64,000 bases of DNA, taken from the NCBI RefSeq assembly GCF_016937515.1, contig NZ_JAFHKM010000002.1, positions 558,001-622,000 on the forward strand, written 5' to 3'. Below, piece after piece: positions 17,147 through 29,505 of this stretch. The notes under the pieces were generated by a model. The model worked only from the letters and a program-made list of their open reading frames with translations. It had not been told where the DNA came from and did no database searches. Positions within the stretch are counted from its first letter, which is position 1; the number at the start of each line of letters is the position of its first letter. A program made the translations under genes and the position numbers. This DNA comes from Cohnella algarum. Lineage in GTDB: Bacteria; Bacillota; Bacilli; Paenibacillales; Paenibacillaceae.

Positions 17147-18939
17147 AACTCATCGTAAACCTTTGGAAGCAGCTGCATGCCTTTGCCGGATTCAAACTTT
17201 ATCTTAACCTTTTTACGATGCTGCTCAGCAGTCTCGCGAACGGGATCGGGCTGCTGCTCCTGATTCCGATGCTTCATTTTGTCGGCGTCTCCAGCATTCA
17301 GTTCGGAAATATTCCGTTGGTTTCATCCTTGTTCGAGTCGTTAAGCGCGTTTACGATCGATATCAATTTGCCGATCGTCCTGGCGATCTATCTGCTGCTC
17401 ACGATCGGACAAACGCTCCTGCAGCGGAATCAGGTGCTGCTGGATACCCGGATTCAGCAAGGCTTCAGCCGGCATCTCAAGGTGAAAGCCTACGGGGCGC
17501 TGCTGCAAGCCAATTGGGAGTTTTTCCTTAAAAAAAGAAAATCCGATTTCAATCAACTGTTGACGACCGAAATCGGGCGCGTCGCCCAAGGCGTATCCCT
17601 GATTCTGGGCTTCGTTTCGGCCTTGATCTTTTGTACGATTCAAATCGGAATCGCCTTCTGGTCGTCCGCCGCCCTGACCTCGTTCGTTCTGATCAGCGGC
17701 TTGATTCTTGCGTACTTCTCGCGCAAGGGCGTGTCGAAGGCCAAGCGGCTCGGCAAACAAACGACGGAGCTCTCCTTGGACTATTTTTCGGGACTTTCGG
17801 ATCAGTTGAACGGGATCAAAGATATAAAAAGCAACCGGCTTGAGGTTTCCCATCTGAATTGGTTTCAGTCCGTCAGCGTGCAGATCGAGCGAAACGTGAC
17901 CCGTTTCGTTCAACTGCAAATGAATACGAAGTTTTTCTACAACGTCGTCTCCGCGCTGCTCATGGTTGCGTTTATTTTTATCGCCCGCGTGCTCTATCAA
18001 GTCGAAATCGAGCAGTTAATTTTGATCGTCCTCATTTTCATCCGGTTATGGCCCTTCGTCATTTCCATTCAGAACAATATCCAGCAGCTCGGCTCCGTGC
18101 TTCCCGCTTTCAAGAGCCTGGACGATTTGCTTAACGAGTGCAAGCTTCATAACGAACGGTTTCCGGCGGAAACGAAATCCCCGGTCCGGCCGCTGCCCGT
18201 CGCGCAAGGGATCGAATGCAGCGGAATTTGCTTTCGCTACGATCCCGATTCGCCCGTCTACGCATTGAACGACATCTCGCTGCGAATCGCCGCCAATCAA
18301 ATGACCGCCGTTGTCGGCAAGTCCGGCGCGGGGAAAAGCACGCTGATCGATATCCTTACCGGTCTGCTCCGGCCCGAGCGGGGCCGGCTGCTCGTCGATG
18401 GCGCGGCCATTACCGATGAAACGATTCCTTCGTACCGGCAATCGATCGGTTACGTTTCGCAGGACCCGTTCCTGTTTAACGCCAGCATCCGCGAAAACCT
18501 GCTGATGGTGAAGCCCGATGCGACGGAAACGGAGATTTGGGAAGCTTTGCGATTTGCCGCATCCGACGAATTCGTACGGAACCTTCCCAACGGCGTCGAT
18601 ACCGTCATCGGCGATCGGGGAACGCGGCTGTCGGGGGGCGAGCGTCAACGGATCGTGCTGGCGCGGGCGATTTTGAAAAAGCCGGAAATTCTCATCCTGG
18701 ACGAAGCCACCAGCGCGTTGGATCACGAGAACGAAGCGAAAATTCAAGCGGCCCTGGAACGGCTGAAGGGAAGCATGACCATCATTGTCATCGCCCATCG
18801 CCTTTCCACCATTCGCAACTCGGACCAGGTCGTCGTTTTGGAAAACGGCCGAATCGTCGAACAAGGAGGATATGTTCAGCTTTCCAATGACAAAAAGGGA
18901 ACGTTCCGAACGCTGTTGGAATATCAGATGGGGAGTTAA
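17143..18939 (+). CDS. ABC exporter for the lasso peptide (D protein)
   Basis: Half-size exporter of 598 aa with an N-terminal membrane domain of about six helices (residues 15-330) and a C-terminal ATPase. Walker A is GKSGAGKST near residue 393, the Q-loop is in YVSQDPFLFN, the signature is LSGGERQR near residue 495, Walker B is ILILDEATSALD and the H-loop is IVIAHRLSTI. No N-terminal C39 peptidase domain is present, which fits a separate B2. It exports the mature peptide and probably gives self-protection; no isopeptidase gene is found. A terminator follows. Confidence 0.9.
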   Translation: MKLIVNLWKQLHAFAGFKLYLNLFTMLLSSLANGIGLLLLIPMLHFVGVSSIQFGNIPLVSSLFESLSAFTIDINLPIVLAIYLLLTIGQTLLQRNQVLLDTRIQQGFSRHLKVKAYGALLQANWEFFLKKRKSDFNQLLTTEIGRVAQGVSLILGFVSALIFCTIQIGIAFWSSAALTSFVLISGLILAYFSRKGVSKAKRLGKQTTELSLDYFSGLSDQLNGIKDIKSNRLEVSHLNWFQSVSVQIERNVTRFVQLQMNTKFFYNVVSALLMVAFIFIARVLYQVEIEQLILIVLIFIRLWPFVISIQNNIQQLGSVLPAFKSLDDLLNECKLHNERFPAETKSPVRPLPVAQGIECSGICFRYDPDSPVYALNDISLRIAANQMTAVVGKSGAGKSTLIDILTGLLRPERGRLLVDGAAITDETIPSYRQSIGYVSQDPFLFNASIRENLLMVKPDATETEIWEALRFAASDEFVRNLPNGVDTVIGDRGTRLSGGERQRIVLARAILKKPEILILDEATSALDHENEAKIQAALERLKGSMTIIVIAHRLSTIRNSDQVVVLENGRIVEQGGYVQLSNDKKGTFRTLLEYQMGS

Positions 18940-18955
18940 CGTCCGTATCGCGTAA

Positions 18956-18985
18956 AAGGCCAGCCGCAGCTGACGGCTGGCCTTT
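18956..18985 (+). terminator. Terminator of the lasso cluster
   Basis: AAGGCCAGCCG pairs with CGGCTGGCCTT across a short loop and is followed by TTTCG, 17 nt after the exporter stop. It closes the plus-strand cluster before the minus-strand PilZ-like gene. Confidence 0.75.
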
Positions 18986-19041
18986 CGCTATGGTGACGGG
19001 TCGTTCCCTTCATACGCGTTGTTCCGTTTCCGGCCGCGACC

Positions 19042-19473
19042 TTACCCGTGTCTGTCGCTAATTTCGCGATATAATTCCAATATCCGTCGGTTCGAAACCA
19101 ACACCGTTCGCAAATATTCGTTAAGCTTGTATTCGAAATTTTGCTGCTCGCTGCTCGTCAGCCTCCAGCAGGCGGAATATACGAACAGCCCTTCTTCTTC
19201 GCGGAAATTTTCGATAACGGAGGTTAACCGGACCGTATGCAGCCCCAGTTGGATCTCCAGCATCCATTCGACGTCATCGCGCGCGGGAATCCGCAAAAAG
19301 GTCTGGAATCGGCAGCCTTTGAAGCTGATTTCCTTCAACAACACCTTTTGCTTGTTGCTGCGGATTTCTTTTTCCTGAATTTTTTTGATCGATATATCCG
19401 CAACCAGATGATAAATTTTGATCGGAAGGCAATCTCGGTAATTCAGTTCGTCTTCATCAGCGGCAAAGTCCAA
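19042..19473 (-). CDS. PilZ-like domain protein
   Basis: Protein of 143 aa. The segment KVLLKEISFKGCRFQTFLRIP resembles the second PilZ motif (D/NxSxxG), here E-I-S-F-K-G, followed by beta-strand-rich sequence. The RxxxR motif that binds c-di-GMP is not clear upstream; IRSNKQK is the nearest basic stretch, so ligand binding is doubtful. The start is TTG 19473 with GGAG nine nt upstream. It is read divergently from the XRE regulator, from a promoter carrying two copies of the shared palindrome. It may tie surface or matrix behaviour to the lasso/eps regulon; the PilZ assignment is moderate. Confidence 0.55.
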   Translation of the reverse strand: MDFAADEDELNYRDCLPIKIYHLVADISIKKIQEKEIRSNKQKVLLKEISFKGCRFQTFLRIPARDDVEWMLEIQLGLHTVRLTSVIENFREEEGLFVYSACWRLTSSEQQNFEYKLNEYLRTVLVSNRRILELYREISDRHG

Positions 19474-19485
19474 CGGCCTTCACTC

Positions 19486-19544
19486 CGATACCATATGTAT
19501 CATAATCCTACTTTGAATGTATGATACATTTCGTATCTAGTCAA
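19486..19544 (-). promoter_or_regulatory. PilZ-like gene promoter with two palindromic operators
   Basis: On the minus strand TTGACT (19539-19544) and TACATT (19516-19521) flank a 17-nt spacer which, on the plus strand, is TGATACATTTCGTATCT (19522-19538), the shared palindrome with one mismatch. A second copy, CGATACCATATGTATCA (19486-19502), lies just past the expected transcription start, as a second block. Confidence 0.75.
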
Positions 19545-19654
19545 GGTTTTTTTTGACATTTGTGCTACAGAAACGTCATAATTATACTTGCTTACTTTTT
19601 TGATGTCGTGTAGGTTTAATCGTCATCCTTACGGATCATACTAACGATTAAGCG

Positions 19655-19701
19655 TTGCGACGTTTCGTCGCAATCAATGAAATTGTTTACTATTCGTATT
19701 A
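19655..19701 (+). promoter_or_regulatory. Two inverted repeats upstream of the XRE gene
   Basis: TTGCGACGTTTCGTCGCAA (19655-19673) is a perfect inverted repeat with 7-nt arms and a 5-nt centre. GTTTACTATTCGTATTA (19685-19701) is a weak relative of the TGATAC-N5-GTATCA palindrome and overlaps a possible -10 (TATTAT, 19697-19702). Both lie within 85 nt of the XRE start and are candidates for autoregulation. Confidence 0.5.
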
Positions 19702-19737
19702 TGATTGAACAAGAGAAACGCCTAAGGGGGACAATTA

Positions 19738-20109
19738 ATGAATATCGGCAGCCGTATTGCATTCCTTAGGGAGAAACAAGGCTGGACCCAGGAGGAGCTC
19801 TCGTCTTCCCTCGGAATATCGCGCGCAGCCCTTTCCCACTATGAGAAAAACAGAAGAGAGCCCGATACGGAGACGCTGACGAAAATCGCGGACATTTTCA
19901 AAGTTTCTCTGGATTACCTGGTAGGACGTACCCAAAATCCGAATTCGACGTTGGAGACGGACGTTCGGCAGTTCGTTGAAGATCTTGAGCTCTCCGATCA
20001 GGAACTGCTCGAACGCTTCTCCCTTACGATTGACGGCCGCAAGCTTTCGCCGGAGGAGGCCAGGCGATTCATCGCCTTCGTCAGAGCGGAACGTCAATTA
20101 AACCAATAA
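19738..20109 (+). CDS. XRE-family HTH transcriptional regulator
   Basis: Protein of 123 aa with a Cro/CI-type helix-turn-helix at residues 4-62 (IAFLREKQGWTQEELSSSLG, then ISRAALSHYEKNRREPD) and a C-terminal helical part (LDGRKLSPEEARRFIAF-like) likely for dimerisation or partner binding. The layout, HTH plus a short helical tail, is that of SinR/ImmR-like repressors, though the tail is not SinR's. It has AAGGGGG upstream of ATG 19738 and a strong terminator after, so it is a single-gene unit. It is the only non-TetR, non-AraC DNA-binding protein near the shared palindromes and the best local candidate for binding them; that link is inference. Confidence 0.85.
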   Translation: MNIGSRIAFLREKQGWTQEELSSSLGISRAALSHYEKNRREPDTETLTKIADIFKVSLDYLVGRTQNPNSTLETDVRQFVEDLELSDQELLERFSLTIDGRKLSPEEARRFIAFVRAERQLNQ

Positions 20110-20131
20110 ACGAACTTTCGGATACAAAAAT

Positions 20132-20184
20132 CTCTAAGGCGACGGATCGTTTCGGATCCTTTCATCCGTCCTTGGAGTTTTTTT
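20132..20184 (+). terminator. Terminator of the XRE gene
   Basis: CTCTAAG...GACGGAT pairs with ATCCGTC...CTTGGAG and is followed by seven T. It lies 22 nt after the XRE stop. Confidence 0.85.
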
Positions 20185-20194
20185 GTTTGACTCG

Positions 20195-20359
20195 TTATCG
20201 CGGCTCATCGCTCTTGTATGTAATCATCTGCAGCGCTTCCAGACGTCGTTCCTCACGGATGCCCATCTGAATCATGATTTTTCGGATGTCGAGTTCCAAT
20301 GGTTGAATGGATTCGTTCCTTTTGTTCGATTCTTTCGAAACACTTTCGTTTCTCTCCAT
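20195..20359 (-). CDS. Small hypothetical protein, 54 aa
   Basis: An open frame on the minus strand starting MERNESVSKESNKRNES and ending EALQMITYKSDEPR. The C-terminal half is rich in charged residues and predicted helical (LDIRKIMIQMGIREERRLEA). AGGGG lies 11 nt before ATG 20359, or 5 nt before an in-frame GTG at 20365. A TATAGAAT-like -10 lies upstream near 20420. It faces the XRE gene tail to tail and shares its terminator region. I do not recognise the family; a small partner protein of the XRE regulator is only a guess. Confidence 0.4.
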   Translation of the reverse strand: MERNESVSKESNKRNESIQPLELDIRKIMIQMGIREERRLEALQMITYKSDEPR

Positions 20360-20571
20360 TTCCACCCAATCCCCTCATTTTTCTAACCTCAAAAAAAAAA
20401 CACCGACTACCCTTATTCTATAACAGAAGCGCCGCGAAGAATGTTGAACATTGTTGTCGTTTCCACGGAATTTAACCAGAATACTTACCATTTTTCCATA
20501 TTTTAAGAGAGAAAAAAGGGGACTTTGGATCGATTACAAGTCATAAAGGCTTCGTCGGCCTTGAAAGGCGG

Positions 20572-20608
20572 CGAAACGCAAAGACACCCCCGAACCTTCC
20601 GGGGGGTG
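20572..20608 (-). terminator. Probable gltB terminator
   Basis: On the minus strand CACCCCCCGGAAGG pairs with TTCGGGGGTG, 14 nt after the gltB stop, followed by TCTTTGCGTTTCG, a weak T-rich tail. Confidence 0.5.
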
Positions 20609-20621
20609 CCGCCGAACTTAT

Positions 20622-25226
<4,605 letters not shown>

Positions 25227-25379
25227 CTTAAAACGCATCCTTTCTATAGGAGAAGATCTGGAAGAGGAAGGAACGATCAAACGCTGGCGGCACCGACTTC
25301 CGGGTCTATAACGCAAACGCTCGAAAGCGATCGGCAGCTGAGCGCCGGGCGGCCATCCCCCTTGTGCGAACCGTCCGGA

Positions 25380-25497
25380 AACTACTGCCTTTCGCCGTAA
25401 AGTCTGGTACAATAGTAACGCGCAACGAGTCGAAGCGGCAGCCTCGGCCAAACGCTTCGACGGTCAAGCCCGGAGTCCGACCCGGCTTGAGATGGTT
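25380..25497 (+). ncRNA. Candidate small RNA antisense to the gltB leader
   Basis: On the plus strand an extended -10-like TGGTACAAT (25405-25413) is followed by a perfect 9-bp hairpin GTCGAAGCG/CGCTTCGAC (25429-25461), then TCAAGCC/GGCTTGA (25464-25490) and TTTTTT. This makes an 80-nt promoter-hairpin-terminator unit with no ORF. No convincing -35 box is seen. The same bases are the untranslated leader of gltB on the other strand, so the hairpins might instead act there. Confidence 0.35.
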
Positions 25498-25512
25498 TTT
25501 TATTGTTATGTT

Positions 25513-25542
25513 ATTTTAACACCTTCGTTCGGAAAATGACAA
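25513..25542 (-). promoter_or_regulatory. Predicted gltB promoter
   Basis: On the minus strand TTGTCA (25537-25542) and TAAAAT (25513-25518) are 18 nt apart. It gives a leader of roughly 280 nt with stable hairpins. No GltC- or TnrA-type site was identified by eye. Confidence 0.5.
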
Positions 25543-25561
25543 TTTAATATTTCGCCAATAG

Positions 25562-25590
25562 TTTGCAGAAAAAGACAGGGTTCGAATAAT
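25562..25590 (+). promoter_or_regulatory. Predicted promoter of the SGNH hydrolase gene
   Basis: TTTGCA (25562-25567) and AATAAT (25585-25590) with a 17-nt spacer, 26 nt before ATG 25616, which has GTGGAGG upstream. It is back-to-back with the predicted gltB promoter. Confidence 0.5.
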
Positions 25591-25615
25591 TATTCATGAG
25601 TGGAGGCTTGCGATC

Positions 25616-26962
25616 ATGACTCGGAAACGACACGGCCTGTACGCCGGAACCGTTTTTCGCAAATTGGCCGCCGTCGCGCTGGCCGGGACGCTGGCATGGA
25701 CGGCATCGGGGGCGCTGCCGGCTAACGCCGCGGAAGGGGATTCGGCAGATCGGGCGCCGACCGCCGCCGTCTCTTCCGCCGACGCGTATCGGATCGTGGT
25801 GCTGGGGGATTCCATCGGGGTCGGCTACGAGCCCGGAGTCGCCGCCGCTTCCGACGTTTACGGCTATGCCGACCGCCTGTACGAGCAGGCGCTCCTGCAC
25901 GGCCGGGCGGAGTTCGCCAATTACGCCATTCTCGGCCTGAAAACGGAAGGACTGGCGAACCAGCTCCGGGGCGCGGCGGAGCGGAAGGCGCTTCCCGCCG
26001 CGGCCATTCAGGACTTCGCGGATCCGCGCATCGAGCAGCAAGCGGAGGCGGTCGCGGCGCTGGGGGCGAAGCTGGCCGACGATTTGGCGCAAGCCGATCT
26101 CGTGGCCATAACGATCGGGGGCAACGATTTTCTTGCGTTTGTCCGCGACCTGCTCGAAAAGCCCGCCGAAGAGGCGGCGCGGACGCTTAACGCGGAAATC
26201 GAAAGCAAACTGAATAATTATGCAGAGCATGCAGAAACGGCCGTCCGGCTCGTACGCGAGCTTGCTCCGAACGCTGTCATTCATATGTCGGATCAATATT
26301 TGCCTTTTCCGAGACAGGCGAACCCGGAGCTGTACGATCTTCTGATCGGGCATATGCGCGAATTGTCGGCCGATTTGGACGAACTCGCGGCCAAGCTGCA
26401 GGCGGAGAACATTCCGCTGAACATCGTTCGCGTCAGCTCCGCGTTTACGGGCTTCGAGCTTTCGTTTACCCACGTTTACGCGAACAAGGACATTCACCCG
26501 AACCAGAACGGCTACAACGCAATCGCCAAAACGTTTTCCGAATCGATATGGAACGAATACGCAAAATTGTCCGCCGCGAACAAGGGGTCGGCAGCTTCGC
26601 CCGCCGCTCCCGCCATTTACATCAAAGGCAAGCTGCTTGCCACCGCGAACAAGCCGAAGCTTCGCAGCAGCACGACGTTCCTCTCGCTCAGGGACGTGGC
26701 CGACGCCACGGGAGCGCAAGTCGACTGGAACGCAAAGACGCAGACGGCCCTGTTCAAATTGAACGGACGCGAGGTCGCGATCACGATCGGCTCGAAGACG
26801 CTGGCGGTCAACGGGGTCGAGCAGCCGCTGGCGGCTCCCGCCTATTTGGAAGCGGTCGGAAACGAGAAAAAAACGTACGTCCCGCTCGCCGCGATCGCGA
26901 ACGGCTTGAATTACCAGGTCGTCTACCGTCCCAAGCTGTACAGCGCCTTTATCAATCCGTAA
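25616..26962 (+). CDS. Secreted SGNH/GDSL hydrolase with copper amine oxidase-like domain
   Basis: Exported esterase/lipase-like protein of 448 aa. A signal peptide (basic MTRKRHGLYAG..., then LAAVALAGTLAWTASGALPANAA) should be cut near residue 39. The catalytic Ser66 is in VVLGDSIGVG; the oxyanion Asn is in IGGNDF; the Asp/His pair is in DIHPNQNGY, near residue 294. The C-terminal 115 residues match the copper amine oxidase N-terminal-like domain (PF07833; FLSLRDVADATGAQVDWN, then TYVPLAAIANGL), common as a wall or surface module in Paenibacillaceae. The substrate is unknown. Confidence 0.85.
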   Translation: MTRKRHGLYAGTVFRKLAAVALAGTLAWTASGALPANAAEGDSADRAPTAAVSSADAYRIVVLGDSIGVGYEPGVAAASDVYGYADRLYEQALLHGRAEFANYAILGLKTEGLANQLRGAAERKALPAAAIQDFADPRIEQQAEAVAALGAKLADDLAQADLVAITIGGNDFLAFVRDLLEKPAEEAARTLNAEIESKLNNYAEHAETAVRLVRELAPNAVIHMSDQYLPFPRQANPELYDLLIGHMRELSADLDELAAKLQAENIPLNIVRVSSAFTGFELSFTHVYANKDIHPNQNGYNAIAKTFSESIWNEYAKLSAANKGSAASPAAPAIYIKGKLLATANKPKLRSSTTFLSLRDVADATGAQVDWNAKTQTALFKLNGREVAITIGSKTLAVNGVEQPLAAPAYLEAVGNEKKTYVPLAAIANGLNYQVVYRPKLYSAFINP

Positions 26963-27035
26963 TTTAGCTCGGTAACGGCTTTTTATGCAGCTTTAGTATA
27001 TCCTGCCGCCGGCTTCCTAGTCCGCCGCCGAGATC

Positions 27036-27086
27036 AAAAAACGGGATGGCCCGGAACCTATCCGGACCATCCCGCTTCTATTTTTT
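27036..27086. terminator. Bidirectional terminator
   Basis: CGGGATGG (27042-27049) pairs with CCATCCCG (27067-27074), flanked by AAAAAA and TTTTTT. It serves both the SGNH gene and the convergent Big_2 gene, whose stop codon lies at its edge. Confidence 0.85.
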
Positions 27087-29328
27087 ACGGTTTTTCCACT
27101 TTAACGCGTATCGTGACCGTCTTGCCGTCGTATTTCGCTTTGACCGTCGTGCTGCCTTTGGCGACGCCCGTGACGACGCCCGATGCGTTTACCGTCGCCA
27201 CCTTCGTGCTGGTCGCCGTCCACGTCGCGAGCGAAGTCACGTCGACCGTTTTGCCGTTTTCGTACAAGGCGGTCAGCTTCACGGAACCGGTAGTTCCCGG
27301 CTTCAGCGTCAACGGCCCGTTGGAGGCGGTAATTTTGGTCAGCTTCGCGGTGACCTTGAACGGGATCGTGAGCGTTTTGCCTTGAATCGAGCCCGTGATT
27401 TTGCCGCTGCCTTCCGCAATCGCCTTGACTCTCGCGCCGTCGACCGTCGCGACGGTTTCGTCCGACGACGCCCATTCGATGCGGGACGCGATCGAAACCT
27501 TTTTGCCGCTCTTCGTCTTGCCCGTTACTTTAATGTTTTTCGTTTTCTTCAACGTCAGCTCGATGCTCGTCGGATCGATCGTAAAGGAAACGAATTCTTC
27601 CTCGACCGTTACCGTCATTTTGACGGTGGCGTTCAAGTACGTGCCCGTCAATGTCGCCTTGGCCGCCGCCAGGCCTTTCCAGGTCGTTTCCTTCACGAGC
27701 AGATTGACCGAAGAGGAGGTCCACTTCACTTTATCCGTAATCGTCTCTTCATTGCCGTTCTCGTAGACGACCGTCACTTCCGGATAAGCGACCTCCGTGC
27801 CGATGATCATGCTCATCGATTCGGTCGAAGGGATCAGCAGGTGAACCTTTTCGTTGACGACGACTTCGAACGACCCGGAAAGCACGTCTCCGCCGCCGTT
27901 CGTCAGCGTCGCCGTCAGCGTCGCCGTTCCCGTTTTCAGCGCTTTCCACTTGCCGTCCTCGATCTCGACGACGGAATCGTTCGAGCTGGTCCACGTTACC
28001 GCGTCGCTGATGTCGATCGTTTCGTCGGCAAGCGTCTTGCCGCCGACGGAAGGCAGCGTGCCGCTCTCGTCCGCGTACGTGTCGATCGTTTCCTCGTCGA
28101 TCGTCAATTCGGTAATGGTGGGATACACCGTGACGTTGAGCGTTTTCGTCAAGCCTTTGTACGATGCCGTAATCGTCGTCGTGCCGGCGCTCTTCGGCGT
28201 GACGTACGCCTTGCCGCCCGCGATGTCGACCGTTGCCGTCACCAAATTGGAGGACGTCCAGGTCACCGCCGTCGTCACGTCGGTTTTCGTCTCCAGGTTG
28301 TTCAGCACGTAGGCGCTGATCTCCTTCGGACCGCCCTGCAGCGAAATCTTCAGCGTTTTTTCCGGAGTGATGCGCAGCGCTTCGTACGGAGTCCGGACGA
28401 CAAACGTAATCGTACCGGTTACGCCCAAATACGTCGCTTTGATCTCGGCCGTGCCGACCCCGACCGGCGTGACGGCCCCGTCTTCGTCAACCGTCACGAC
28501 GCCGGTATTGCTGCTCGACCACGTTACCTTGTCCGTGACGGTTTCGGTTCCGCCCGCTTTCAGCGTAGCCGTGACCGTGAGCCCCGTGTAATCGTCGTCG
28601 CCGACGTACATCTCGATCGGACCGCTTTGGTCGAACTTCAAGCTCGAATAGGGCGAAGATACGGTCAGCTTCACCGAATCCGTGCGCCCCAGATAGCTGA
28701 CTGTAATGGTCGCTTCGCCGGAGGCGAGCAGCGTCACGACGCCGTCCTCGACGGTGGCTACGCTGCTGTTCGAAGTCGACCAGGCCGCTTCGTCGGTCAC
28801 GTCGGTCTCTCCGCCGCCGTTCGTTTCCTTGCCGATGGCATTCAGCGAAAGCGATTCGCCTTGCCGGATATCCAGCTTGTCGGCCAAAGCGGCCGATTCC
28901 CCCTGCTTGCGAAGCTCGATGGAGCTGTAGCGATATACCGAATTTATCGTGACGGTTGCCGTATAGCCGCTGTATTTGCCCGTAATCACGACATTTTTCG
29001 CGCTTGAACTTGCCGTAACGACGCCGCCGCTAACGGACACCGCCGAATTCGAGGAAGTCCACGTCGCGACCGAGGTTACGTCTTTTTTCGTCGTCGAGCC
29101 GCTTACTGTGGCCCACAGGGTCAACGCGATCGAATCTTCGTTTACGTACACCGTGTTCGAGGGAATCGAAGACAGTTCCACGGCCGTTATCGTATCCTCC
29201 GCCGCCGCGAGCCCGCCTGCCTGGCCCCACAATAAAGCCGCCACCAATAGGGCGACGATCCAACGAGTCGTCATGCGCTCCGGACGCCGCGGTTTTTGCG
29301 GAACCGCTTGAATCGCGTTGCTGTTCAT
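27085..29328 (-). CDS. Secreted protein of tandem bacterial Ig-like (Big_2) repeats
   Basis: Extracellular protein of about 747 aa made of roughly eight Ig-like repeats. Each repeat carries the Big_2 core WTSSNxxVATV...G...A.GTATITA (for example VTWSSSNTGVVTVDEDG and ATWTATSTKVATVNASG). A signal anchor MTTRWIVALLVAALLWGQAGGLAAAE precedes them. ATG 29328 is preferred for its GGAGG, though 13 nt away; ATG 29370 is the longest form. No SLH, LPXTG or catalytic domain is present, so it is likely an adhesin-like or scaffold protein released or held by other means. Domain count is by eye. Confidence 0.78.
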   Translation of the reverse strand: MNSNAIQAVPQKPRRPERMTTRWIVALLVAALLWGQAGGLAAAEDTITAVELSSIPSNTVYVNEDSIALTLWATVSGSTTKKDVTSVATWTSSNSAVSVSGGVVTASSSAKNVVITGKYSGYTATVTINSVYRYSSIELRKQGESAALADKLDIRQGESLSLNAIGKETNGGGETDVTDEAAWSTSNSSVATVEDGVVTLLASGEATITVSYLGRTDSVKLTVSSPYSSLKFDQSGPIEMYVGDDDYTGLTVTATLKAGGTETVTDKVTWSSSNTGVVTVDEDGAVTPVGVGTAEIKATYLGVTGTITFVVRTPYEALRITPEKTLKISLQGGPKEISAYVLNNLETKTDVTTAVTWTSSNLVTATVDIAGGKAYVTPKSAGTTTITASYKGLTKTLNVTVYPTITELTIDEETIDTYADESGTLPSVGGKTLADETIDISDAVTWTSSNDSVVEIEDGKWKALKTGTATLTATLTNGGGDVLSGSFEVVVNEKVHLLIPSTESMSMIIGTEVAYPEVTVVYENGNEETITDKVKWTSSSVNLLVKETTWKGLAAAKATLTGTYLNATVKMTVTVEEEFVSFTIDPTSIELTLKKTKNIKVTGKTKSGKKVSIASRIEWASSDETVATVDGARVKAIAEGSGKITGSIQGKTLTIPFKVTAKLTKITASNGPLTLKPGTTGSVKLTALYENGKTVDVTSLATWTATSTKVATVNASGVVTGVAKGSTTVKAKYDGKTVTIRVKVEKP

Positions 29329-29450
29329 CGGGTTGAATAATCCTCCTACTGATTTCTTTATCGTCATCATCCGATATTGTTATCGGCAATTCGTCCGAGA
29401 TAATGAAGGGATAAAGGGAAATTCGGGAAAAAATCAGGCCATTAGACTCA

Positions 29451-29494
29451 GAAAAAGAAAGAAGGCCGGCAGCCGGATCCGGCCGCTCAGCCTT
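29451..29494 (-). terminator. Terminator after the YhgE/Pip gene
   Basis: On the minus strand AAGGCTGAGCGGCCGG pairs with CCGGCTGCCGGCCTT and is followed by CTTTCTTTTTC, 12 nt after the stop. Confidence 0.75.
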
Positions 29495-29505
29495 CCATTG
29501 ATCTA

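Noticed and set aside
27046..29007. Plus-strand ORF opposite the Big_2 gene
   Set aside because: It is Arg-rich shadow sequence of the repeat gene, without start signals.
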